From Ricordea florida (Eukaryota; Cnidaria; Anthozoa; Corallimorpharia; Ricordeidae), in NCBI GenBank assembly GCA_949710005.1, contig OX453283.1, positions 22,795,704-22,859,703 of the forward strand: a stretch of DNA of 64,000 bases, read 5' to 3'. The stretch's first letter is position 1, and each line of letters opens with the position of its first letter. Under the pieces are notes generated by a model. That model saw nothing but the letters and a program-made list of their open reading frames with translations, searched no databases and was not told the origin of the DNA. Below are positions 45,301 to 57,891 of this stretch, one piece after another. The translations under genes were made by a program, and so were the position numbers.

Positions 45301-48300
45301 TCGTGACACAAAGAAAGAGCAAGCGTTGTCTATAACTTTTTCGCAATCTGATTGGTTTATTATCCAAAATGAGCGTTTCTGATTGGCTATTGCTTTGCGT
45401 GCCACGTTGACGTGAGCAGCGTTGTCTACACTCTTATCGACAACGGCAAATTAGCCAATCAGATTGCGAGATTGGTAGCAATTGTGGTAAAATGTTTCCT
45501 AGCAGACAAGAAGGACAAGATCCTGCATCGTGACTGGCTACCCAAGCAGGGAAGATGGAGTTATCTAGGAGGGGGGGGGGGGGAACATTAACTAACCAGA
45601 AAGATTCTGTGACTTGCTCGAACGCATTTGCTCGTTCTTTATCCTAACATGTGTTTGCTTTCAGTTGATTGGCCCATATGACTGTGTGTATCGGCAACGA
45701 TTGGCCAAAGTGGTTCCTTCGTTTTGGTTTCAGGGCAGTCTGCTGTCAAACGCTGTACGCGAAAACTACTATTCAAAGTATCGTCACCGTTAGCGTAAGC
45801 ATAGTCACGATCCGCATCATCGTCGCCGTCATCTGTATAAATGCAGGCCTATACGATCCACTGGGGAGCTTAAGCAAAAACCACGACGACGCGGACGACA
45901 GCACGTTCGAAAAAATGGATTTGTTATTCTCCTGCACCAATGGCGACAGCTTGTTTCATTTTCAAACCGCCGATTTTTCTAACTTAAACCGATCACAGGT
46001 CATAACAAATTTTTCGTGGCAATTTTGTCGTTCTATACTCGCGTCTTCCAGAAAACCTAAAAATTGTTCATTTCAAGTCGTTGTTTTGCAGAGGACGGCA
46101 AAGAAATCTACGAGACTGTATTTTGCATGTGAAGTTTCATTGTTTCATTTTCAAACCGCCGATTTTTCCAGCTTAAACCGATCACAGGTCATAACAAATT
46201 TTTCGTGGCAATTTTGTCGTTCTATACTCGCGTCTTCCAGAAAACCTAAAAATTGTTCATTTCAAGTCGTTGTTTTGCAGAGGACGGCAAAGAAATCTAC
46301 GAGACTGTATTTTGCATGTGCTGTTTTATTGTTTCATTTTCAAACCGCCGATTTTTCCAACTTCACCCGTTCACAGGTCATTACAAATTTTTCTTGGCAA
46401 TTTTGCCGTTGTGTACTCGCGTCTTCCAGAAAACCTGAAAAATATTTATTTCAAGTCGTTGTTTTGCAGAAGACGGCAAAGAAATCTACCAGACTGTATT
46501 TTGCACGTGCAGTTTCATTGTTTCGTCAATCAACGCTATTCTTTGGTGCTGTTGTAGTCGACGTCGTGTTTTGCTTAAGGTCCCTACTTTCTCATAATCT
46601 ATATTGTCACATGATTGAAGAAGTACTCTACTGTTAGGAACGTTCCTACGAGTCATGTGTTGTTCTCAGCACAGTAGCAAATAAGGTTATTTTTAAAAAC
46701 GAAACTCCCTTCCTGAGGTGAAGAAGAAGAAACGTTGAAGGAAAGAAATATCTCGCTAGAACTGACCCCCTAAATTCGCGTAGAATGTTTTCTGTCGTAG
46801 GTTGATTAGTTGGTGTCACAATTATTTTGTTTTATTACCGCCAAACAGGAGCCAAGAATGGCACCATCTGTTACTGTGCTGGGGTAAGGTCCTAATTAAT
46901 AGCGAAGAGGAACGCCCCTAGAAATGGGCCTCGCAGAGCACTCCCGAAATATGTCAAAAATGCACGGATTCCTAAATAAGCTGACTAGTTACCTGGTAAC
47001 ACCCGGCAGAAAAGCTGATATCATCCAGGGCAATATCGGTCTTATCATTTCTACCCACAATAGCTTCAAATCCGACGCTAAACTTAGAGTAAGAGTTCAG
47101 CTTCACCTCGGCGCGGATCCAGTTTCGGTTTGTTGGGTCACCTACAAGGAAACGACACAAAACAATCACACAATTTTAACCCTTAAGTCTCAGTAGTGTG
47201 CAGCATCCAATTTCTCATTACAATATTCACAGTTTATCAACCATTCAGGTTATGTGAATAATGAAAATGATCACCAAAAAAAATGGAATGATATCTAAAC
47301 AAATTCTCCTCACTAGTACCATAACAAATATATGAGAACAGTTAGAAGAAAATAAATATTGATATTAGGGCTTACGGGGTTAAAAGAAACAAGCTGTAAC
47401 AGAAGATCTGAACCTTGCAATTGCAGTATCAACACAATTTTAGCAATTACCATTTTGCCTGAAAGTACAGGCTGGATTCGGGATTTGGCGATTATAGTCT
47501 CTTACATTCTCAGTAGTAGAATTCATAACTATGTATTGAGATTGTAATGAGAATTTGGAGGCTTAATCGCAGTCGTTTATTACCTCTTGTCCTCCAAGCC
47601 TCATTCCACTGGAAGTTTGAGCCCTGTCGCAGCAATATATACACTTTCAGTAAGCCCATCAGCCTAGAGCCATACATGTTGTAGTAAAACCTAAGAGTAC
47701 AAACTCCTTGGCCAGCAGGGAACTCATAGCCATGGACCAGTCTTGCTCTGTCATAAGGCTGTCTGGGGCTCGAGGAGTCGATAAACAGGAATTGGCCGGA
47801 TCCTTTGGTGTGGTCTCCAGACGGACCTGTTTCAAAAACCGGTATTATGAATGAATGAGGAACAACCAGGGCGCCTATTAAATCTTACTGTCCTACGAGC
47901 GCGTTAAACAATTTTAAAATTGGCGTTCGTTAGAGAAAGGCATTTATTTTACTTCAATTGCAACAACGTCAATAAAACAAATAGACGCGTAGTTCGAAGA
48001 GAGCTTGTGAGTAGGAGAGTAATCTAATCTTTATTAGTATAAATACTCAGGTGATTATACAAAATCGCGCGCTCTGATTGGTTCGCTATCTCGGATTATT
48101 AGCCGATAATCACCTCGACGAACAAAATGGCTGCCAGTCGTTCGCGCGCTTTTGATGAAATAGAACTTTTTCGCGTTGTAAAATGCTTTTCTCTTCTTTT
48201 TTGAAATAATCACCTGTGTATTTATACTAAAACAATTATTCGCCTCAGGCTCAGTGATTCTCGGTGAATATTCACCTCGACTTCGTCTCGGTGAATATTC

Positions 48301-51300
48301 ACCGAGAATCACTTCGCCTTCGGCGAATAATTGTTAATTAATGCAAGCCCTGATGACAGTAGTTTGTAGTACTCGGTTTTTGAGGCAGTTCTTGACGGGG
48401 GGAGGGGAGGGCGTCTATGAGAGAATTTACAACAGGGAGGTGTTTATATGTCAATACCGACCATGAAAATTAATGGTCAAGCTACCAGTGAACCGCCAAA
48501 TCTCAAATACGGAATTCCCACTCCTTTACCCCGCCCTTTTTTTCTAAAGTCATTTACTGTCTGCCATCTAAAACGCCCTGCTATGTCAAGCTACATTTGG
48601 TTTCCCTTGTGAGTTACAGATAGCGTTAGGTTACAGATAGGTTAGGGACCATTCATTTTTTACGCGAAGGAGGGAGGGGGGGCTGGTGGGATTTGGTGGG
48701 TCGTGCGAAAAAAAAATTAGGTAAAGGGGGGGGGACGTGAAATATTTTAGCAATACTATTATGTCATAATGTTTTGATCCGAAATTGACTTCTCCTTCTT
48801 TTTGATTGGGGGGGGGGGGGTCATGTGAAAAAAAATCGCAAGCCGAGGGGGGTCATGCAATTTTAAAATGGTGCTTCACGAATCACACCAGCTCCCCCCC
48901 TCCCTCATAAAAATGAACGGTCCTTTATGCTACAATATGTATTTAAGCTGCAATGCATGACTTGATCACGCTCTGTTTAAGTAGATGCAAGCGCTTTTCC
49001 ACTAACAACTGTACCTCAGACAATCATAAAAATGAACGGTCTCTTATGCTACAATATTTATTCAAGCTGCAATGCATGACTTGATCACGCTCTGTTGAAG
49101 AAGACGCAAGCGCTTTTCCGCTAAGAACTGTACCTCAGACAATATAATTAAGACGCAATCAAATTCTGACCAATAAAAACGCATTTGCAAGACTGACTGG
49201 TTAATCAGGTTAATCCCGTACAAGAAGATTGTACACTAAGATTCCTACCGGTTCCTGGCGTTCCAGTTGTGGAAGCACGCTTCCAATCAAAATCGTCGTA
49301 GTACCAGTTATACCAGTTGCACCAGTTTACTTCGAAATTGCACCTTGCTGTTCGACCACTGCACAGCGACGATTCCTCGTCTGTGTTATCGGGACAATCC
49401 CTTACAAAGTCGCACACGCTTTGTTCCTCTACACAGTATTTTCTGGTCTTGCACTGGACCTAGAGAATAGGACAGCAACTGCGTAAGTCTATTAGACTCC
49501 ATTCAAGTCAGCTAAAGGTCGGGAAAGTTTTCGTTGCTTACGTTAAAAGATTAGTAGGCCTAGAGTTCCCACTACCCTCCCATTTGAACTGTATAGGGGG
49601 TTATAAGCAATCACTACAGCAACGTTCAGGGAAATGAATTTCTTCTCCTACATACCTCTAACTAACCGAGTTCTAGGTCCGTACTGTAAGTTACGGACCG
49701 AGTTTTTCCGCTCGGATTTATGGCCCAAGCGCGAAGCGCGCGGGCCATGAATCCAAGCGGACAAAACGAGGATCCGTAACTTACAGTACGGACCAAGAAA
49801 ACGAGGTTTGTAAGATACTTATTATATCTCAAAGCAAACTTTTGAATTTCGCGGGCCGTACCTTTACGGCCAGCTAAATTGACCAATCACAGCGCATGTA
49901 CTAATAATAATAATCGAATATTTCCTCAGGATAACCCTTCAGTACATAGTACTGTTATCAACGGGGTCCTGCAGAGATATAATAAAAATCCTTCTGTCCA
50001 GCGAACAAGCCGAGCATTTGTCTCTCCTGATTAGCACAAATTTTTCAAGAAAACATTACGGTTGTTTAGGCACGTCCTGTTGAATACTTGGAAAATGGCA
50101 ATTCAATCTTGGACGGCAAAGAGACCCACGACACTTTGACTCTGCCTCTGCTGGGTAAAGACAAAAATTATCCTCAACGTGTTTACCCTCAGTCACAAAT
50201 CGCGGTCGCCTTCCTTGTGTGCATGCTTTGTGTCGGAAGTCTACTGGGACGAAATGTAGAGGGAGGATGTCCAATAAGAGAATTCCCGATTTACAACAAA
50301 CGAAGCCCGAGTTAGCGTAGATATGCGTCTAATTCTGTTAATTATATTTAAGCAAGCTGTTGTTCATATTTTCTGGAAAGAAATTCGATATTGATAACTT
50401 CTGCGAATTATGCTGCGTTCACAGCGAAGCTCCAACATGTTTAAAAGCTGTTAAGTTAAACATGGTTTGGAATCAAAACAGCTTCGTGTTAATTCTCTGA
50501 CTTGAAAGTTATTTCTAAAGAATAACTGTTAGACTCTTTTTATCACTACGTGTAAAGACTAGACTTTAATTCTTTGGGAGGCTGTTGTGAAAATTTTAAA
50601 ACCTAGTTTAACTAAACAAGTTCAGTTGGTGTGAACGCGGCGTTAGACTCCATACAAACCTCGTTCAGGGTACAATTCCTTGCAACGTCGGCAAAACAGT
50701 TAGTGAATTTCACGTCGTCGATCGCAACATCGCCCTGCCAGGATTGTCCGCGAGAAGCCTGGATTAGAATGACAAAGTCCTTGTACGCACCAATAGCAAT
50801 GTCGGCTTGTTTCCATTGGTTACCCTGTCAAACAGTTGGATTAAAACATTAGAAAAAGTGCAGTGGTGTTCCGGCAAAGATTGAACGAAATAGTTTAGAT
50901 GGGGCAATAAAAAGGCAGTGATGCTTCTTGCGGTCTGAAATCATACGCACGATAACAAACTTCCATCTTCGTGCAGAGAAGGTAGAATTTTTGCGAGTAT
51001 AAGATCAGGTCAGATATTACAAAGTTCAATGACTTCAGTAGAATGGTTCTTAAGAAACTGCTGCACACTACTTAACCATGAAACAATAACAACTCGAACC
51101 ATATGATTAGTCAGCATCAGCTGCGGGGAAGCCCGTAAAAATCCGGATCAATATCAGTTTCTGGGCAACTGTGCACCTACCCCTCCCCTAATCCAAAAAG
51201 TTATGAGTTAAAAAGTTAGCGTTAATGTTGGTTTAGGGGAGGAGTAGGTGCAAGGTTGCCCAGAAACTGATATTGATCCAAAAATCCTAACCCTACTCAT

Positions 51301-54300
51301 CTCAGAAATGGCTATGAAACATGTCTAAGCTCTGCAATGCACTTTTTACCTGAGAACCAAACAATTGGTATTTGACATCGTAAGTTCCATCTGATTTCTT
51401 GATCTTCACAGACAAGCTACCAACACCAGAACCAAACATGTGATACCACAGCGACATTTGGCAGTTAGGACTCGAGGCAAAGTATCTGTAGGAAGACAGC
51501 TCAGCCTTGTCTCCGGGACTGCCGGTTGAAGTCTCAATATACATGTAGTAGCCCTGTAAATAACAAACACACATTACAAGGCTGCAAATAACAGTCGGTC
51601 ATCGGACAATTCGCCGGTAAATTTGACGTTTTGACCGGCGAAATATTTGTCTGGTCTGTCACTCTGACCGGGCACTTTTGATCCAAATTAAACTTTTAAT
51701 TATCATACTTTACTCTGAGGAGAGTCTTTTTAAGTGCGACGTCAGTGAAGACTGATCAGTGAACTAATACAACTGTTACAGCTCCTGACTGTGATTAATA
51801 TTGTGCAATTAAAGCAGTGAAATAGGTTGTTTTGTTGAATTCTTAACGTTGCTCTTTCACTTGGAATTTTTTTTGTCCGACCAGATTGTTTCCTTGTCAG
51901 GTCAGGTCTGGTCTCTGACCTGACAAATGACCTGCCTACGAAAAAAAATTATTTGCAGCCTTGCATTAAGTATTTTCTTATTTCTATCACGAATCCTACA
52001 ATCTGATTGGCTAAATCCGAGATAGACAGCGAGTAGCGAAAACGCCTGCGCTTGGAATTAAACAATTCGTTATACGAGTTAAAAATTCGATAAATTCTGG
52101 TATAAAATTCAAAGTTATATGGTAGATGGCTTTTACTGAAACAACGAGACAACTTGTCCTCATGTAATATGAAATTGGGATAATCAAACGAATTGATAAA
52201 GTAAGTTATACCACTGTAAGGTAAAAGGGAGGTGCTGACGTTTCGAGCGTTAGTCCTTTGTCGGAGCGAATGACGAAGGACTAACGCTCGAAACGTCAGC
52301 ACCTCCCTTTTACCTTACGGTGGTATAACTTACTTTATCAATTCGTTTGATTATTCCAATTTCTTGTGCTTCAATTCCCCACTGACGCAGCACCAGTTTC
52401 TTTAGAAACCATCCGCACGATACTCGTATAATATGAATTTATTAGCAAAAATCTACTAGTATACTAATGCAAATGCCGCAATCTGATTGGCTGAGCTACT
52501 GCACACTATAGGCCATTAGAGTGCAGCACTTGGTTGAAGATCGTTTTCAAAATGGCGACGTCTTCGCGCTTTAGCGAAGTTTTCATCGACACATGATTCA
52601 TTTATTATGATTTTTACTAAAACAATTTGAGTCTGAGCTCGAGATTTCTATAGAAATCTCGAGCTTATAATGTAATTGTTAAATAGTAAACTGCGGTTAG
52701 GGTTTGCACAAATGATTTGGCACGTTAATTTTGATTTTGATTTCATCATCTTCATACATACTAGTGCTACGGTTCAATTTTATCCTTGTTTCCATTGAAG
52801 CGCCTTCGTTATTAGACATTTTCATGCATAGGAAAACACATTTCGAACCAAGGATACAATTGAACCGCAAAATATGCAATAAGTGCTAAACGTGTTGGAA
52901 GTTTCATTTGCTCAATTCCGGAATAATCTCTAAATCACTTTTAGCAATGTCTGCCATCCCGTATCATATCTCTTGACGTCACCCGTTTGTCCGTCGTCTG
53001 GCATTGAGTGAATTGTGCAGAACTAACTTTGCTGCTAATATGATTGGTAAGATAGAGAGATCGGGTAGTGAATCATGTAAGCCTTTACAAAATATCCCGA
53101 GGGGTAGTGAATCATGTAAGCCTTTACAAAATATCCCAAGATCTTCTGATTACCCAACCCCCACCTCTCCCCCCCCCTCCCCCGAGGAGATCTCGGGATA
53201 TTTTGTAAAGGCTTACATGATTCACTACCCGAGAGATCGATTGACCGCTGGCCAGTGTACCTGTGCTGTTCCCAGGGTGTGGTCAGTACTGGGTCCAGTG
53301 CCCACGCTGGCGGTCTTCCCCTGTTCTCTTTTCCAGTTGAAGTTGTCTGTTCCCTGTGACTGTCTCCACCCCTTGTAACACTCGTCCTCAAAGGTACAAC
53401 TTGTTCCGCAGGGTACCTCGTCCGAGTTATCGCCACAGTCATTCTTAAAGTTACAGATCTGTGCCTTGTCCACGCAGTTCAGGTTCTTGCACACGTACTG
53501 TTGAACACTGCAGGTTGTGCCTGTTGGCCGAGTGTGGAAACCAAACGGCGTTGTTTTGGGTGCACCTGGAAGAAGGAACAAAATACGCGACTATTATCAC
53601 AGATTCACGTCAAAGACATCCAACGAAAGTCTGCCAATTTTGCCCACACCAGTATACTGTTAAGCTTTTAGGCTTTCTTCTCTGGGCAGGTGTAACGTTT
53701 TAATCAGTGGAAAACCCAAGCACTATGTCATTTGTTGAAAAGGTTCTAGACACAACTGTACTGTCGTACTGTTTGTGTTACTCTGCCATGTGGTTTTCAC
53801 TTTTTCCACATAGAAATCAAACCATGCAGTGTGACTATTCTTTGGAAAGCTTCAGAGCAGTAATGTACTGTGGTACTGTTTGTTTCAATAGATAGTGTGG
53901 CTCTACCTTTTTCATCTGTGGATCAAACCATGCAGTGTGACCATGCATTCTGTGTAAAGCTACTGAACAGTACTGTACTGTGGTACTGTTTGTTTTACTA
54001 TACAGTGTGGTTCTAACTTTTTCATCTGTGGATCAAACCAAGCAGTGTGATCATTCTTTGTAAAGCTACTGAAAAGTACTTTACTGGGGAACTGTTTGTT
54101 TTACTATACAGTGTAGTTCTATACTTCCGTTTTCTAAAGATAAACGTTGTGCGTTTTTTGTCTATGACGACGCATCCTCTTGAAGATTTCAACGAAGGCT
54201 GGCTTTAAGTCTCTGCAGTGACGAGACAAACGCAGGACACAAAAATCCCCACTTTTTTAACATCGCCGTAAAATAATTTGGCGAAAGAACGCGGCAACGT

Positions 54301-57300
54301 GGGTAATAATACCTGGCAGGGAGCAACCGGTGCAGATCTGGCAACCCGGTGTCAGCGACAGATCATCAATAGCAATGTCTCCTTGATAACCCTCTCCTCT
54401 TAAACCTTCAACCACCAGCTGGAAGTCATCTCGACTGTAGGGTACCGTGATTAAGGCGCGATACCAAAAGTCGCCTTGGGATCCGGTAATGTTCAAGAGC
54501 GGTTTGGACAAACCGCCGGAGTAGTAGCTTGTACGCATGCGCACTAGTAGGCTGCCAATATGATCGCCTTTCATGTGGTAATGGAAGCGGAGATAGCAGT
54601 TTGATGAAGAACTAGTTAATATGGGCGAGTTGAGACGAGCAACGTCGCCTGGTTTGCGCGGCCATGACGTCTCAATGTATAAATAGTGACCTGAGGATCA
54701 AAAACAGGCTGTCATTTTTGCACCTTTTTTACCTCTTTTACTGATCGTGGCAATATTTTGAAAAGCTAAAATACCATTAAAAAGGTAATGCAATTAGTGG
54801 ACATCTGAAAACACAATCTTAGTAATAAACGCCGTTTATAAATTTGTTTGCAGAGCATCTCTTATCAGTATACATTCCAGTTGAACTATAGCCATGTTAG
54901 ATCGACTGTTTCCTCTAGCATGAAAAACTGCATTGTTCAACTTTTTCCAAAAGACGATGGGATAAGGTGAATGCAATCAAACAATAAGACCAGGTTTTGC
55001 GGATCTTGTAAAGACCAACTTCAGGACTGGGGTACTTTTGGTACTTCTCTCCGAAACCAAATTCAGGAATAGGGCCCTTTTGGTACCTTTTTCAACGACC
55101 ATATTCAGGATCAAGTCATCGTTTGGCACCTTTCTCCGATACCAAAGTCCGGATCAGGGGACTTTGCAGAGTCTTTCCATGTGACCGAATTAAAAATAAA
55201 GCTTTTCGTGGTATTTTCCTATGCTATTACTGCAATCAATCAATATATCAATACTTTATTTATACACGTAACGTCTAGGGGTTGTACAAGCTCAGTCAGA
55301 ATACCTACGTCTGTGAAATTACATTCACAAAGGCCATACCACAACACCGGGATCTAAGTCCTCTACTCTTTGTGAACAGAGTGTGGGTTCTTTAACGTCC
55401 CACGAAGTTATACGAACCAGGGTTGTGAGATGGGACCTATGTCCTTATGCGAGAAAACCATTTAAAGATGTTTTTGCTGCAAAGGCAGCACTTTCGCCTC
55501 AGTAATTTAAAGACTCTGAGTGATGGTCCGGCCGAGGTTCGAACCCAAGACCTTCCGCACGTTAGTCCGGTGCTCTACCAGCTGAGCTAACCGGTCGGCG
55601 GTAAAGAGAAGAGGAAACGCTTTCTTTTATACCTTTCGCTGTTTGGGTCGTGTGATCCACGCTTGGGCCAGTACCATAGGAATTTGTGCCTGCAGTGGTC
55701 ACGGTCCAGTCAAACTGGTCATCATAGCTCTGCGTGTAGAGACATGTTCCGTGTTCAAAGTCACACTGTCCTGATCTGTATGCACTGCAGCTTGTCTCGT
55801 CTGAAGCGTCACCGGCCATGCAATCAGAACTGAAATCACACAGAGAGGTCTTTGGGATACATCCGCCTTGAGAACACCTGAGGTAAAGAATGGATACCTT
55901 TGATCAATCTACAGAACATGAATTGAACGTGTAATTTTCTCACACTGGTTTCCATTCACTGCTAAATAAATAAGTCTGAGAAAAATTAGTACGTATAATG
56001 AACTCAACATATTACTTCTGATGGTCCAGCAGTTTAGCACCTCACGCTAACCGGTATTCAGTTTACATTCGTCCTCATTCGCAATGTAACTCATTGTAAT
56101 CAGATCCAAAGGCACTGTTTAGGATTCTTCTTGAAGTGTTTTCACACCCAAAAGTACTGCTAATTAGACGAGGTACCATAGGACCCTTCCGGTCGCCGTA
56201 CATTTGTCACAGAGTAGAAAAGAGAAAATTTAGGAGAGATCAACATAGATAAAGGCGCACACGAGCCACAGGAGGCCCACACAGCCGCAGCTTATCCCGG
56301 TTTCAATAGCATGAAGCACCTGGGAGCATTATTACTCCCCACTGGATGGGACGCTAGTCCATCGCAGGGTCACACCCAGCATTATATCGCTGGTACCCAT
56401 TTGTACACCTGGGTGGAGAGAGACAGTGTGGAGTGAAGTTTCTTGTCTAAGGAAACAACAGTGCCAACACCAGGGCTCGAACTCTACGTATCAAGAAATA
56501 GTCTATTGTTCCGGCCCAACATCACGGATTAAGTATTACACAATAGTCCTTTTGTTGTTGGTAGCGCTGAGGGACTTTTGCCGAAGCTTAACGAAAACCT
56601 CGCGACCTATCGGAAAGTTATCGGCATGACAATTTAGCTACATTGTGGGGAGTGAGGAGCGTAAATTTGCACTAAAAAGATAAATTACCACTGGGGTACC
56701 CTAGAGAACGATTGGCGTTTGTAGTGCGCACGGGTCGGTTGTTTTAATTTATACCACCTACTTAATTTTAGATTTAATTTGCCTGGCTTAATTAATATTA
56801 ATACTTTGCATGGTGTTTGGCGTAATCGAAAGCCTTCTGAAGAACAGTTAAAAAAAAGGTTTGTCCTCATGACTGTTCTAGCAAACATTGTAACTCATCA
56901 CTGTTCACGATTCCCGCTTTTCGCCTCCACAAACAATAGAAGGCTAGTCACTGTAATTAAGAATTAGAGTGGCGTGTGCCTCTCGTGAATGGTCTCGTCA
57001 TTGTCAAAAATCATCATATAAGGTCAAAATTATCACTGAACTAATCACTCAGTAGTCCGCTTTTCTCGATACGAAACCTCCTGCTCGGAAGTCCGACACG
57101 CTAACCACTATACCACTGTGGCTACAAATTTAGGAAAGATTAACATAAGTGACTTTATACGTTCAACTCTCTTTTCTTGCAGGCCTAGCGATTGTCTTGG
57201 CACTAATGAGCTAAGACGTTCGATAATAAGGATTTGAAGGGCGAGCTCCACAAATCACCTCTCCCTACCCGTCTTCATAAGCTGACGTTAACCCAATGAG

Positions 57301-57718
57301 GAGAATTTCGCGATAGATCAAGAAAAGTGTCTAACTGTGATCAGTTCCCATATTCTCAAGCCTCAAGAATATTTTAAATTGATATTGAAAGAAAGAGCTC
57401 AGCATGTCACTTCCCCCTGCTGTCTGAAGTTATATCAGCAGGGAGAATTTCCTGATAGATCGAGACATGTGTGTACATGAAATCAGTTCCTATATTCTCA
57501 TAAGCCTCATGGTTTCTTGTGTTGCAGTCACTCTCAGAGAGCTGGATAACAGACAACATGGAGTCGACTGTACTTACTGAAATTCGTCAATACTGCACTT
57601 CTTTGCAACGTCTAGTGGCTGGCAATTTAAGAATTCCACATCGTCTAGTGCAAAGTCACCTTTGTAACCGTAGATGCGATGAGCCTCGAAAGTGACCTAA
57701 GAGAAAGAAATGATAACC

Positions 57719-57758
<40 letters not shown>

Positions 57759-57854
57759 TAATAATAATAATAATAATAACAATAACAATAATAATAATCA
57801 TGATAATGATAATAATAATAATAATCATGATGATAATAATAATGATTAATGATA

Positions 57855-57891
<37 letters not shown>

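Noticed and set aside
45669..46637. 322-codon plus-strand open frame
   Set aside because: Covers a MITE with three tandem 187-bp units; translation is low-complexity repetition with no domain.
50088..50315. 75-codon plus-strand open frame with a hydrophobic stretch
   Set aside because: Inside an intron of the receptor gene, with an equally long overlapping frame on the other strand and no splice partner or domain.
53004..53442. 124- and 135-codon frames on both strands
   Set aside because: They mix exon 9 sequence with the triple 36-bp repeat; only the 53261-53565 minus reading has LDLa/MAM signatures and splice borders.
55535..55605. tRNA gene on the minus strand
   Set aside because: A and B boxes are good but the acceptor stem has mismatches and the sequence continues into a SINE body; it is a SINE head.
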